Source of the DNA: CAWFXC01 sp963819735
GTDB taxonomy: Bacteria; Actinomycetota; Acidimicrobiia; IMCC26256; DASPTH01
Reading direction: 5' to 3'
DNA: 64,000 bases
NCBI GenBank assembly: GCA_963819735.1
Contig: CAWFXC010000001.1
Span: forward strand, 2,542,001-2,606,000
The notes under the pieces were generated by a model. The model was not told where the DNA came from. It ran no database searches and worked only from the letters and a program-made list of their open reading frames with translations. The position numbers were made by a program, and so were the translations under genes. The first letter of the stretch is position 1. Every line of letters starts with the position of its first letter. Below are positions 17,301-25,603 of the stretch, in pieces.

Positions 17301-17306
17301 TACGCT
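17301..17306 (+). promoter_or_regulatory. -10 box TACGCT of the ABC exporter unit
   Basis: TACGCT lies 7 nt before GTG 17314. It falls downstream of an alternative in-frame GTG at 17287, so it decides for the later start. Confidence 0.5.
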
Positions 17307-17313
17307 GCTGCCC

Positions 17314-18882
17314 GTGCCCGACGAACTCAGCGCGCGAAGTGTGCCGCGCGCGCTGCGAGGGGCGCGCCGAAAGCACTATTTGAGCGAAAGCGACTGGGTC
17401 GACTCGCTGTACAAGGCGTACGTCACCGTCGTCCTCGCAGGCTTGGCCCTCTTCTACGCCACGGTCGCGCTCGGCACCACCGAGGTCGGCGCCCACACGC
17501 TCGGCACCATCGAGCAACGGGGCCCCGGCGTGCTCGGGCTCGGCATCGCGGTGCTCGTCGCCCTCGGGCTGCGGTCGGGCGCCCGGGGTGGCCCACTCGC
17601 ACCTGAGCCCGCCGACGTGATGTACCTCCTGCTCGCACCGATCCCGCGCGCCACCGTGCTGCGCGGTGCCGCCGTCCGCCAGTTGCGCGGCGTGATGCTC
17701 GTGCCCGCGATCGCAGGCGGGGTCGCCGGGAGCGTGGCGTCGGGCAAGCTCGGGGGTACGCGGGCGGAGTGGATCATCGCCGGCGCCGCGTTCGGCGTGC
17801 TCACCGCGCTCACCGTGTGGGGTGCGGCGTTGGTCGCCTCGGGCCTGCGCCTGACCGTGCGCCGGGGCAACGTCATCGCGTTGGTCGTCGTCGCATGGTC
17901 GGTGGTCGACGTCGTCGCCCACACCGCGACCGCGCCGACCGCACAGATCGCGCGCGTCGCGTTCCTGCCCATCACGTGGTCGTGGTTGGCGGTCGTCGGC
18001 GTCGCCGTCGCGCTCGCGGTCGTCGCGGCGGGGCTCGCGCTCGTGGGCAACGTGTCACTCGAGCCGCTCCGGCGGCGGGCGCGGCTCGTCGGCGAGCTGC
18101 GGTTCGCGGCGACGCTGCAGGACATGCGCTCCGTGATCGTCCTCCACCGCGAGCTGGCCCAGGAGCTGCCGCGCTCACGGCCGTGGTGGCAGGTGCGGGG
18201 CGAGCGCGGTGGCCCGTGCTGGCAGCGCGACTGGCGGGGGCTCGCCCGCTGGCCGGCGGGCCGGGCGGTACGGGTGATCGTGTTGTCGGCGGTGGCGGGC
18301 CTCGCCTGCGTCGGCATCTGGAACGGCACCTACGCGTTCGTGATCCTGGCCGGGTTCGCGGTCTTCCTCGCCGCCACCGACGCGGTCGAAGGCCTGGCGC
18401 AGGAGACCGACCACCCCTTGCGCCCCGCGTTGTACCCGGTGCGCTGGGGCGACCTCGTGCTCGCGCACCTCATCGCCCCCGCATGCCTGCTCATCGGGGT
18501 CGGGGTCATCGGGTTCCTGGTGTTCGGCGGGGTGAGCAGCACCGGCACCGGTGCTGCGTTCGCGGTGGGGGCGATCGTGCTCATCCCGGCTGCGGTGGCC
18601 GGCGCGACCGGTGCGGCCATCTCGGTGGTGCTCGGCGCGCCGCCGCCGACCTTGTTCCTCGACATCGGGTTCCCCGAGTTCACGACCCTCTGGCTGATCA
18701 TCCGCCAGACGCTGGCCCCGTTGCTCGTGATGACGGCGTTCGTGCCCATCGCCTTCGCGCACGACGCGTTCACGAAGGGCACGTCGCCGTCGGCCGCCGC
18801 GGCGACGTCAGTCCTGTTGCCCCTCGCGCTGATCGCGGGTGCGACGACGTGGTTGCGGTCGCGTGCGGAGGTGACCCGATGA
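17314..18882 (+). CDS. ABC transporter integral membrane protein
   Basis: 522 residues from GTG 17314. The protein has about ten to twelve hydrophobic segments, for example AYVTVVLAGLALFYATVAL, WIIAGAAFGVLTALTVWGA, WSWLAVVGVAVALAVVAAG and LAPLLVMTAFVPIAFA, and a cytoplasmic loop around residues 250-310. No substrate-binding protein gene is nearby and the ATPase gene overlaps its stop (ATGA), which indicates an exporter-type pair. I recognise the architecture (ABC-2-like permease) but not a substrate. Confidence 0.8.
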   Translation: MPDELSARSVPRALRGARRKHYLSESDWVDSLYKAYVTVVLAGLALFYATVALGTTEVGAHTLGTIEQRGPGVLGLGIAVLVALGLRSGARGGPLAPEPADVMYLLLAPIPRATVLRGAAVRQLRGVMLVPAIAGGVAGSVASGKLGGTRAEWIIAGAAFGVLTALTVWGAALVASGLRLTVRRGNVIALVVVAWSVVDVVAHTATAPTAQIARVAFLPITWSWLAVVGVAVALAVVAAGLALVGNVSLEPLRRRARLVGELRFAATLQDMRSVIVLHRELAQELPRSRPWWQVRGERGGPCWQRDWRGLARWPAGRAVRVIVLSAVAGLACVGIWNGTYAFVILAGFAVFLAATDAVEGLAQETDHPLRPALYPVRWGDLVLAHLIAPACLLIGVGVIGFLVFGGVSSTGTGAAFAVGAIVLIPAAVAGATGAAISVVLGAPPPTLFLDIGFPEFTTLWLIIRQTLAPLLVMTAFVPIAFAHDAFTKGTSPSAAAATSVLLPLALIAGATTWLRSRAEVTR

Positions 18883-19583
18883 CGCCCAGTGCCGCGCACG
18901 AGAACGACGAGTCGGTCGCGCTGGTGGCGACGAACGTGTCCAAGGCCTACGGCGATCGCATCGCGCTCGACGATGTCTCGCTCGAGGTCTCGCGCGGCGA
19001 GCTGGTCGCGCTCGTCGGTCCGAACGGCGCCGGGAAGTCGACGTTGCTCCAACTGGCGGCGGGCCTGCTGGAGGCGACCGGCGGTGAAGTGCTCGTGGAG
19101 GGCGCGCCGGCGGGATCGATGGACGCGCGCGTCGTGCTCTCGTTCCTCGCCGATCAGCCGTCGCTCTACGACGACCTGAGCGTCAACGAGCACATCGAGT
19201 ACGTCGCCCGGCTCCACGGCATGCCCGGCCGGCCCGAATCGGCCGACGAGCTGCTCGCCATCTTCAACCTCGACGAGCGCGCCGACGATCTGCCCGCGCG
19301 TTTCAGCCGCGGCCTGCGGCAGAAGACCGCCATCATCCTGGCGCTCATCCGACCGTTCTCGATCCTGCTGGTCGACGAGCCGTTCGTGGGTCTCGACCCG
19401 GCGGGGCAGCAGGCGCTCACCGAGTTGCTCGTGGCCGCGACCGAAGCCGGCGCGGCGGTGGTGGTGGCCACCCACCAGCTGGGGTTCCTCGAGCGCGCCG
19501 ACCACTGCGTGGCGCTCCAGGAGGGCGCAATCGTCTACCGCGGCATCGTCGACCGGGCGGCCATCGACCCGTTCCTCGAGTAG
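18879..19583 (+). CDS. ABC transporter ATP-binding protein
   Basis: 234 residues from ATG 18879, which overlaps the permease stop. Walker A is VGPNGAGKSTLL, the signature helix is FSRGLRQKTAI, a variant of LSGGQ usual in ABC-2 exporters, Walker B is ILLVDEPFVGLDPAG and the switch histidine is in VVVATHQ. Powers export through the preceding membrane protein. Convergent with the F420 operon, 20 bp away. Confidence 0.92.
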   Translation: MTPSAAHENDESVALVATNVSKAYGDRIALDDVSLEVSRGELVALVGPNGAGKSTLLQLAAGLLEATGGEVLVEGAPAGSMDARVVLSFLADQPSLYDDLSVNEHIEYVARLHGMPGRPESADELLAIFNLDERADDLPARFSRGLRQKTAIILALIRPFSILLVDEPFVGLDPAGQQALTELLVAATEAGAAVVVATHQLGFLERADHCVALQEGAIVYRGIVDRAAIDPFLE

Positions 19584-19594
19584 CGGCGCGCCGC
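19583..19594. repeat. 12-bp perfect palindrome between convergent genes
   Basis: GCGGCGCGCCGC begins on the last base of the ABC ATPase stop and lies just before the nitroreductase stop on the other strand. It could act as a weak two-way terminator; there is no T tract. Confidence 0.4.
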
Positions 19595-19603
19595 CTTCGT
19601 TCG

Positions 19604-20215
19604 CTAGCGGAACGCACGCAGGTCGTCGAGCGGCACCGGCGGCCGGGGCCGGCCGACGTACGCAGGGTCGGGAGCACCGATCACGACCATGGCGTGAGGC
19701 AGCCATTCCGGCGCGAGCGCCAGCGCGTCGCGCGCGGCTTCGGGGCAGAAGATCGGCGCCGCCACCCAGCAGGACGCGTAGCCCGCGTCGGCCGCCGCCA
19801 CCATCAGGTTCTCGACCGCGGCCCCGAGCGAGAGCAATGCCATACCCCACTCGGCCCGCTGGCGGGTCTCGTCGGGATAGCGGTCGAGGCCGTTCCACGT
19901 GAGACACCCCAGCACGATCGCGGGCGCGCCGGTGATCGTGCGGTGCGACTTCTCGACCAGCTCGTCGATGCGCGCGGCTGTGACGTGATCGCCCGCGAGA
20001 TCCTCGCGCCACCGCGCGCCCATGCCCGCGGCGAGTTGCTCCTTGCCTTCGGGCCGGTCGACGATCACCCACCGCCACGGGCGCGAGTGATGCGGTGCAG
20101 GCGCCGCGCACGCGGCCTCCACGAAACCGTCGAGCGCGTCGCGTGGCACGGGATCAGGGAGGAAGGCGCGGATCGACCGCCGGGCTTCGAGGAATGCGGG
20201 GACGCGCGAGCCCAT
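19604..20215 (-). CDS. Nitroreductase-family protein, FbiB C-terminal-domain type
   Basis: 203-residue FMN-dependent fold: RRSIRAFLPDPVPRDALD at the start, CAAPAPHHSRPWRWVIVD, GAPAIVLGCL and AVENLMVAAADAGYASCWVA near the end. It follows cofE by a one-base overlap (TGATG at 20213-20217). In mycobacterial FbiB this fold is fused behind the gamma-glutamyl ligase and reduces dehydro-F420-0 to F420-0. As a free protein in the same operon it most likely does the same step. Generic nitroreduction is the alternative. Confidence 0.82.
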   Translation of the reverse strand: MGSRVPAFLEARRSIRAFLPDPVPRDALDGFVEAACAAPAPHHSRPWRWVIVDRPEGKEQLAAGMGARWREDLAGDHVTAARIDELVEKSHRTITGAPAIVLGCLTWNGLDRYPDETRQRAEWGMALLSLGAAVENLMVAAADAGYASCWVAAPIFCPEAARDALALAPEWLPHAMVVIGAPDPAYVGRPRPPVPLDDLRAFR

Positions 20216-20925
20216 CAGCGGAACAGGTCGTCGGCCGGCGCCCGCACGAGGTCGCGTGCCGCGCCCTCCTGCAACCACGACGGGTCGAGCCCGCGCACGA
20301 TGGCGGCGGCGACGGCCGATGCCTTGCCCATCACGAGCTCGGCGGCGGCCGCCACCTCGTCGGCGATCGCGACTTCCGTGACCTGGAGCTCGCGGCCGAG
20401 CGCGTCCTCGGTGCCGCGCAGGTCGACGACGGCGGCCAGGCCCGACACCCCGATCGCGACGTCGGTGAGCCCGTTGCGCCACGGTCGCCCGAACGTGTCG
20501 GAGATCACGATCGCGACTTCGACGCCGCGGGTGGCGCGCAGCGCGTCGCGGATGCGCTTGGCCGAGCGGTCGGAGTCGACGGGGAGCAGCGCCGCATAGC
20601 CGTGGTCGACGTTGGAGAGATCGATCCCGGCGTTGGCGCACACGAACCCGTGGCGGGTCTCGCTGATGATGAGGTCACCGCGGCGGCGCAGGATCCGCAC
20701 CGATTCCGACTCGACGAGCGCGCGGCGCGTGGCGCGGTCGTCGGGATCGATGGGAACGAGGCGGTCCTCCGCTTTCGACACCACCTTCTGCGTGACCACG
20801 ACGCAGTCGCCGTCGAGCAACGGTGTGTCCTGCGCGTCGGCGGCGTCGGCGATCTGCGTCGCCAGGGGATCGCCGGGGCGAACCTCGGGGATGCCGTGGA
20901 TGGGGATCAGCGTGAGTGGTTGCAC
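20215..20925 (-). CDS. cofE: Coenzyme F420-0:L-glutamate ligase
   Basis: GTP-dependent addition of glutamates to F420-0. The 236 residues from GTG carry the family segments IHGIPEVRPGDPL, DGDCVVVTQKVVSKAEDR, GFVCANAGIDLSNVD and VAIVISDTFGRPWRNGLTDVAIGVSG. The length matches archaeal stand-alone CofE, about half of mycobacterial FbiB. It lies 13 bp after cofD and overlaps the nitroreductase gene, so all three make one F420 operon. F420-using families elsewhere in the window (luciferase-like oxidoreductase, PPOX-type protein) fit. Confidence 0.93.
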   Translation of the reverse strand: MQPLTLIPIHGIPEVRPGDPLATQIADAADAQDTPLLDGDCVVVTQKVVSKAEDRLVPIDPDDRATRRALVESESVRILRRRGDLIISETRHGFVCANAGIDLSNVDHGYAALLPVDSDRSAKRIRDALRATRGVEVAIVISDTFGRPWRNGLTDVAIGVSGLAAVVDLRGTEDALGRELQVTEVAIADEVAAAAELVMGKASAVAAAIVRGLDPSWLQEGAARDLVRAPADDLFR

Positions 20926-20938
20926 GCGCGTCTCGAGC

Positions 20939-21890
20939 TCAGGCGACCGCGGCGAGCGTCTCGCGTGCGAGCGCGGCGGCGATGCGCGCGTCGGTCATCA
21001 GGGTGTCGGCCACCACGGCCCGCACCCCCAGCGCCTCGACTTCGGCGGCGCGCGCGGCGTCGCCCGCGTCGATCACGAGCGCGCTGCAGAACTCGCGGTA
21101 CTCGCGCGCAATGCCCACGCACGACACGTCGATGCCCATCGGGTCCATGAGCCGATCGGCGGGGCCCTTCACCGGACGGCCGGCGATGATGGGGCTCACA
21201 CCCACCACGCGGTCGCGACGGGCCACCAGGATCTCGCGCACTCCGGGAACCGCGAGGATGGGCGCGATCGAGATCACCGGGTTGCTCGGGCACACCAGGA
21301 TGGTCTCGGCGTCGCGCAGCGCGTCGAGCACACCCGGGCCCGGTCGTGCGGTGTCGGCGCCGTCGAACCGCACGCCTACGACGGGCGGCTCGCAGTGCTC
21401 GCGCACGAACCACTCCTGCATCGCCAAGTCGATCGGGCCGGGCGCGCTCCCGGGTGGACCGGGGTCGACGGTGATACGCGTCGCGACGCGGTCGTCGGTC
21501 ATCGGGAGCAGCCGGGGCGCCAGGCCCCACGCCGCGGGTGATCTCGGCCGTGGCCTCGGAGAGCGGGGCCCCGTCGCGCACGAGTTGGGTGCGGAACAGA
21601 TGGGTGGCCAGGTCGCGGTCGCCGAGGCGGAACCACGTCGGCGCGCCGTAACGGTCGAGCGCGTCCATCGTGGCGAAGGTCTCGCCGACGAGCCCCCAAC
21701 CGGTGTCGGGATTCTGCGCGCCCGCGAGGGTGTACGTGACCGAATCGAGGTCGGGGCAGACCAGTAGGCCGTGGAACCAGTCGTCGTCGCCGGTGTTGAC
21801 GACGACGGTGAGTTCGGCGGGGTCGACGACCTGCACCACCCCTCGGAGGAACCGGGCCGCACCGACGCCGCCGGCCAGCGCGGTGATCAC
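20939..21890 (-). CDS. cofD: 2-phospho-L-lactate/phosphoenolpyruvate transferase (F420), with an apparent frameshift
   Basis: Joins the lactyl- or enolpyruvyl-diphospho-guanosine donor to Fo in F420 synthesis. The start GTG (revcomp of 21888-21890) gives ITALAGGVGAARFLRG, and VVVNTGDDDWFHGL and LGDRDLATHLFRT follow. The frame breaks near 21533; the remainder (AWGLAPRLLPMTDDRVATRI to PSNPVISIAPILAVPG and SPIIAGRPVKGPADRLM) is in the next frame. Removing one G from a CGCGGCG context restores a normal-length protein of about 316 residues. First gene of the operon with cofE. Confidence 0.88.
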
Positions 21891-22022
21891 CCGCGACCAC
21901 CGTCGACGGGAACGACGCGACGCGACGCGGACCCTGCGTCGGGCTTCGACCGGGGCCTCGACGTGGAAGCGCGGAGGGAGTGACCCATAGGGCTGGGAGA
22001 GTACCGGGCGGGCGGTCACGGC

Positions 22023-22076
22023 GGCCCGTCGGACCCGGCTCGGGTCCCCCTGGGGGCCCGTCGGGCCCGGCTCGGG
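22023..22076. repeat. Direct repeat plus hairpin in the cofD-glycosyltransferase divergent gap
   Basis: A 22-bp unit occurs at 22023-22044 and again at 22055-22076 with one mismatch, 32 bp apart. The first copy contains a 7-bp hairpin GGACCCG-GCT-CGGGTCC (22031-22047). It sits about 40 bp upstream of the -10 box at 22114, so it could be an operator. Nothing else is evident in the 239-bp gap. Confidence 0.5.
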
Positions 22077-22113
22077 CGGCCGGGCGTGCCCCGGATGAGA
22101 ATGGGCGCGGCAG

Positions 22114-22119
22114 TACGCT
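22114..22119 (+). promoter_or_regulatory. -10 box TACGCT of the large glycosyltransferase
   Basis: TACGCT lies 10 nt before ATG 22130. Confidence 0.45.
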
Positions 22120-22129
22120 GACGCCCCTG

Positions 22130-25100
22130 ATGAGCGCGGTCGAGCCCCCGGACCCCCCCGTCCCGACGCCTGACGACACCGCCGAACCGATCGCCGCCGA
22201 CGCCTCGCCCGAACCGCCCGCACCGGTCGCTGAACCGGTCGACAGCCCCGTCGAGCCGCCCCTCGACAGCCCGGTCGACTCACCCGTCGACGGCCCGGTA
22301 GCCGCCCCCGCCGACGATCTGGGCGCACTCGAGGCGCTGCGCGAGCTCGACCGCCCCCTGGTCGAGCTCGAGGTCGCGGAAGCCGCGGCCGAAGCGGTGG
22401 CCGAGGACGCGGCCGAGCACGCCGCCGCCGGCATGGTCGAAGGCATCGCCGAGGAGGTCGCGGCCGAAGACGCCGAGGAGCCGCTCGCCCTCTACCCCCC
22501 GGTCGTCGCGGTGGTGGTCACCCGCAACCCGGGCCCGTGGTTCGAGGCCAGCCTCGCCGGCCTCGCCGCTCAGGACTACACCGACCTCACCGTGCTCGTG
22601 GTCGACTGCGGCTCCGACGACGATCCCACGCCCCGGGTCGCGTCCGTCCTGCCGCGGGCGTTCGTGCGCCGGCTCGACGGCAGCGCCGGGTTCGCCGCCG
22701 CCGCCAACGAGGCGCTGCGGACCGTCGAGGGCGCGACGTTCCTGCTCATCTGCCACGACGACGTCGTGCTCGACGAGTCGGTGGTGCGGGTGCTGGTGGA
22801 AGAGGCCTACCGCTCGAACGCCGGGATCATCGGCCCGAAGCTGGTCAGCAGCGACAACCCCGAGGTCTTGCTCGAGGTCGGCCGGGCCATCGACCGGTTC
22901 GGCGCACCGCACACGGGCATCGAACCGGGCGAGCTCGATCAGGAGCAGCACGACGGCGTCCGCGACGTGTTCTACGTGACCACCGCGTGCATGTTGGTGC
23001 GCACCGACCTCTTCTCCGAGCTCGAGGGCTTCGATCCCGCGACGTTCCCCGGCGCCGAAGACCTCGACCTCTGCTGGCGCGCCCGACTCGCCGGAGCGCG
23101 CGTCCTGGTCGCGCCCGACGCGCGCGTCGCGCACCGCGAGGCGGCCGACGACCGCAGCCGCGGCGACCGCCCCGACGAGTTCGCGTTGGCGCGATCGCGC
23201 GTGCGGGTGCTCTTCACCTCCTACTCGTTCCGGCGGCTGCTGTGGCTGGTCCCGGTCGGCATCGTCGTCGGCTTCGTCGAGGCGCTCGGCGACCTGATCC
23301 GGGGTCACCCCCGCCGCGCGCGCGCCGCGATCGGCAGCTGGTTCTCGAACCTGTTCCACGTGCGGCAGCTGCGCGCGTCGCGCCGCCGCGCCCAACACCT
23401 CCGCCGGGTGCACGACTCCGACCTCCGCGAGGTCCAGGTCAGCACCACCGCCCGGCTCAGCGCGTTCCTGTCGCACCACCTGCACACCGACACGCGGTTG
23501 CAGAGCATCGGTGACGCCGGGCGCAGCGCGGTCGACTCCATGTCCGACGGCATGCACGCCCCGGCCGGCATCGCGTTCCTCGGTTTCATCGTGGTGTTCA
23601 TCATCGGTTCCCGCAGCCTGATCACGAAGGGCGTGCCCACCATCGGTACGTTCGGGGCCTGGCCGTCGATCGGCAGCCTGTTCGACACGTTCGGATCCGC
23701 GTGGCGCTACACCGGCCTCGGGTCGGCGTCGGCGCAACCGCCTGCGTTCGCACTGATGGGTGGGCTCGGCACCGTGCTCCTCGGCGCGGTCGGCTTCGCC
23801 CGCACGCTGGTGGTGGTCGCCGCCATCCCGATCGGTGCCATCGGTGCGTACCGCCTCGGCCGTCACGTGATCAACCTCCGCGGGCCCGCGCTCGCGGCCG
23901 GCATCGCCTACGGCGTGAACCCGGCGTCGCGCAACGCGATCGCGACCGGGCGCCTCGGGCCGCTCGTGTTCTTCGCGCTCCTGCCGTTCCTCCTCCTGCG
24001 GGTGTTGCGGCTGGCCGAGCGCAGCGACGCCCGCAAGGGCCGGTTCCTGCGGCTGGCGATCCTCACCGCGTTGCTCGCGGCGTTCTACCCGGTCGGGCTC
24101 GGACTCTTCATCGTCGCCGCCGGCGCGCTGGTGTTGGCGGTGCCGATCGCGGGCGGTGGACGCGTCGCGCTGCGCGCGTTCGGGCTGGCGATCGTGGCGT
24201 CGCTGGCGGCGGCCGTGTTGCTGTTCCCGTGGCCGCTCGCCTACGCGCGCACGAGCGTCGATCGCGCGTCGCTCGGCTTCGCGTACCGACCCCGCCTCGA
24301 CCTGTCGGAGATCCTGCGGTTCCACACCGGGCCGTCGGGCGCCGGGTGGATGATGTGGGGCCTGGTCGTCGCCGCCGCGGTCCCGTTGTTCGTGGCCACC
24401 GGCGAGCGCCTGGCCTGGACCGCACGCGGGTGGGTCCTCGCGCTGGTGGGCTGGGCGATCGTGTGGGTGCCCGCCCGATTCTTCCCGCACACGTCGGTCC
24501 TCGTCCCCGAGGCCGGGCTCACGCTCGCCGCGCTCGGCCTCGCGCTGGCACTCGGGATCGCGGTCTCGGTGCTGGTCGACGGCATTCGTTCGTTCAAGTT
24601 CGGGTGGCGCCAACCGGCGGTGATCATCGGCGGTATCGCGATCCTCCTGCCGATGCTGGGGTTCACCGCCGACGCCGCGAACGGTCGTTGGCACGCGCCG
24701 TCCACCGACTGGACGAACACGCTCGCGTTCACCCAGGCCCAGGTCTCGAGCGGTGAGTTCCGCATGCTCTGGGTGGGCAACCCTGCGGTGTTGCCGCTCG
24801 ATCCGGTCGCGCTGCCCGACGGCACCGGCTACACGCTCACCCGCAACGGCCCCGGTGACGTCACCGAGCAGTGGCGCGCGCCCCAGCACAGTGCCGATCA
24901 CGTCGTCGACCACGCGCTCGAACTGGCCGAGGCCGGTCTCACCAATCGGCTCGGGCGGCTGCTCGCGCCGATGGGCGTGCGCTACGTCGCGGTTCCGAGC
25001 ATCCAGGGCACCGGCGGGGGTGCGGTGGCGCCCGCGTCGATCGGCTTGCGCGACGCCCTCGGTCAGCAACTCGACCTCGCGCAATTGCGCTCCGACCCCG

Positions 25101-25603
25101 GTCTCCTGCTCTACGAGAACCTCGCCTACGTGCCGCTCCGCGCGGTCGTCACCGGGAAGCAGGCGGCCGACGTCCCGGTCGGCAATCGGAACCCGACGTT
25201 GGCCGCGCTCGGCGCCGATCTCTCCACCGCGGCCCCGGTCGGTTCCGGCTCGGTCCCCGCGGGCACGGTGCTCTGGGGCGAGGCCTACGACGGCGACTGG
25301 AACGCCAGCAGCGCGGGTTCGCTCCGCCACGAGAAGACGTTCGGCTGGGCCAACGGGTTCGTCCAACCCCGGCGGGGCCCGGTCTCGATCTCCTTCGGTC
25401 TGCAGTGGCTGCGGTGGGTGCTTCTCGGCGTCGCGCTCCTGATCTGGCTCGCGGTCGGCCGCCGGCTCTGGCGCACCCGGGTCCGGCGCGATTCCCGGGA
25501 ACGGGGCGCGGGCCGGTCGACGCGCCGCGAGCGCCGGGAACGGCGCGAGGACCCGCTGGCCGAGGCGCTCGACGACGAGTCGTTCTGGTGGGAACGGGTA
25601 TGA
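22130..25603 (+). CDS. Large membrane glycosyltransferase: family 2 domain fused to a polytopic membrane domain
   Basis: 1157 residues from ATG 22130. Residues 1-120 are an acidic, Pro/Val/Asp-repetitive extension (units such as DSPVDSPVDGPV). Residues about 123-330 are a GT-A domain with VVAVVVTRNPGPWF, VLVVDCGSDDDP, ICHDDVVLDESV (metal motif) and FPGAEDLDLCWRARLAGAR. From about residue 400 come roughly twelve membrane helices and then an extracellular region (about 880-1100), one more helix (WLRWVLLGVALLIWLAVG) and an Arg-rich tail. The build resembles actinobacterial membrane enzymes that assemble lipid-linked wall glycans. Donor and acceptor are unknown. The stop overlaps the next ATG. 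Confidence 0.85.
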   Translation: MSAVEPPDPPVPTPDDTAEPIAADASPEPPAPVAEPVDSPVEPPLDSPVDSPVDGPVAAPADDLGALEALRELDRPLVELEVAEAAAEAVAEDAAEHAAAGMVEGIAEEVAAEDAEEPLALYPPVVAVVVTRNPGPWFEASLAGLAAQDYTDLTVLVVDCGSDDDPTPRVASVLPRAFVRRLDGSAGFAAAANEALRTVEGATFLLICHDDVVLDESVVRVLVEEAYRSNAGIIGPKLVSSDNPEVLLEVGRAIDRFGAPHTGIEPGELDQEQHDGVRDVFYVTTACMLVRTDLFSELEGFDPATFPGAEDLDLCWRARLAGARVLVAPDARVAHREAADDRSRGDRPDEFALARSRVRVLFTSYSFRRLLWLVPVGIVVGFVEALGDLIRGHPRRARAAIGSWFSNLFHVRQLRASRRRAQHLRRVHDSDLREVQVSTTARLSAFLSHHLHTDTRLQSIGDAGRSAVDSMSDGMHAPAGIAFLGFIVVFIIGSRSLITKGVPTIGTFGAWPSIGSLFDTFGSAWRYTGLGSASAQPPAFALMGGLGTVLLGAVGFARTLVVVAAIPIGAIGAYRLGRHVINLRGPALAAGIAYGVNPASRNAIATGRLGPLVFFALLPFLLLRVLRLAERSDARKGRFLRLAILTALLAAFYPVGLGLFIVAAGALVLAVPIAGGGRVALRAFGLAIVASLAAAVLLFPWPLAYARTSVDRASLGFAYRPRLDLSEILRFHTGPSGAGWMMWGLVVAAAVPLFVATGERLAWTARGWVLALVGWAIVWVPARFFPHTSVLVPEAGLTLAALGLALALGIAVSVLVDGIRSFKFGWRQPAVIIGGIAILLPMLGFTADAANGRWHAPSTDWTNTLAFTQAQVSSGEFRMLWVGNPAVLPLDPVALPDGTGYTLTRNGPGDVTEQWRAPQHSADHVVDHALELAEAGLTNRLGRLLAPMGVRYVAVPSIQGTGGGAVAPASIGLRDALGQQLDLAQLRSDPGLLLYENLAYVPLRAVVTGKQAADVPVGNRNPTLAALGADLSTAAPVGSGSVPAGTVLWGEAYDGDWNASSAGSLRHEKTFGWANGFVQPRRGPVSISFGLQWLRWVLLGVALLIWLAVGRRLWRTRVRRDSRERGAGRSTRRERRERREDPLAEALDDESFWWERV

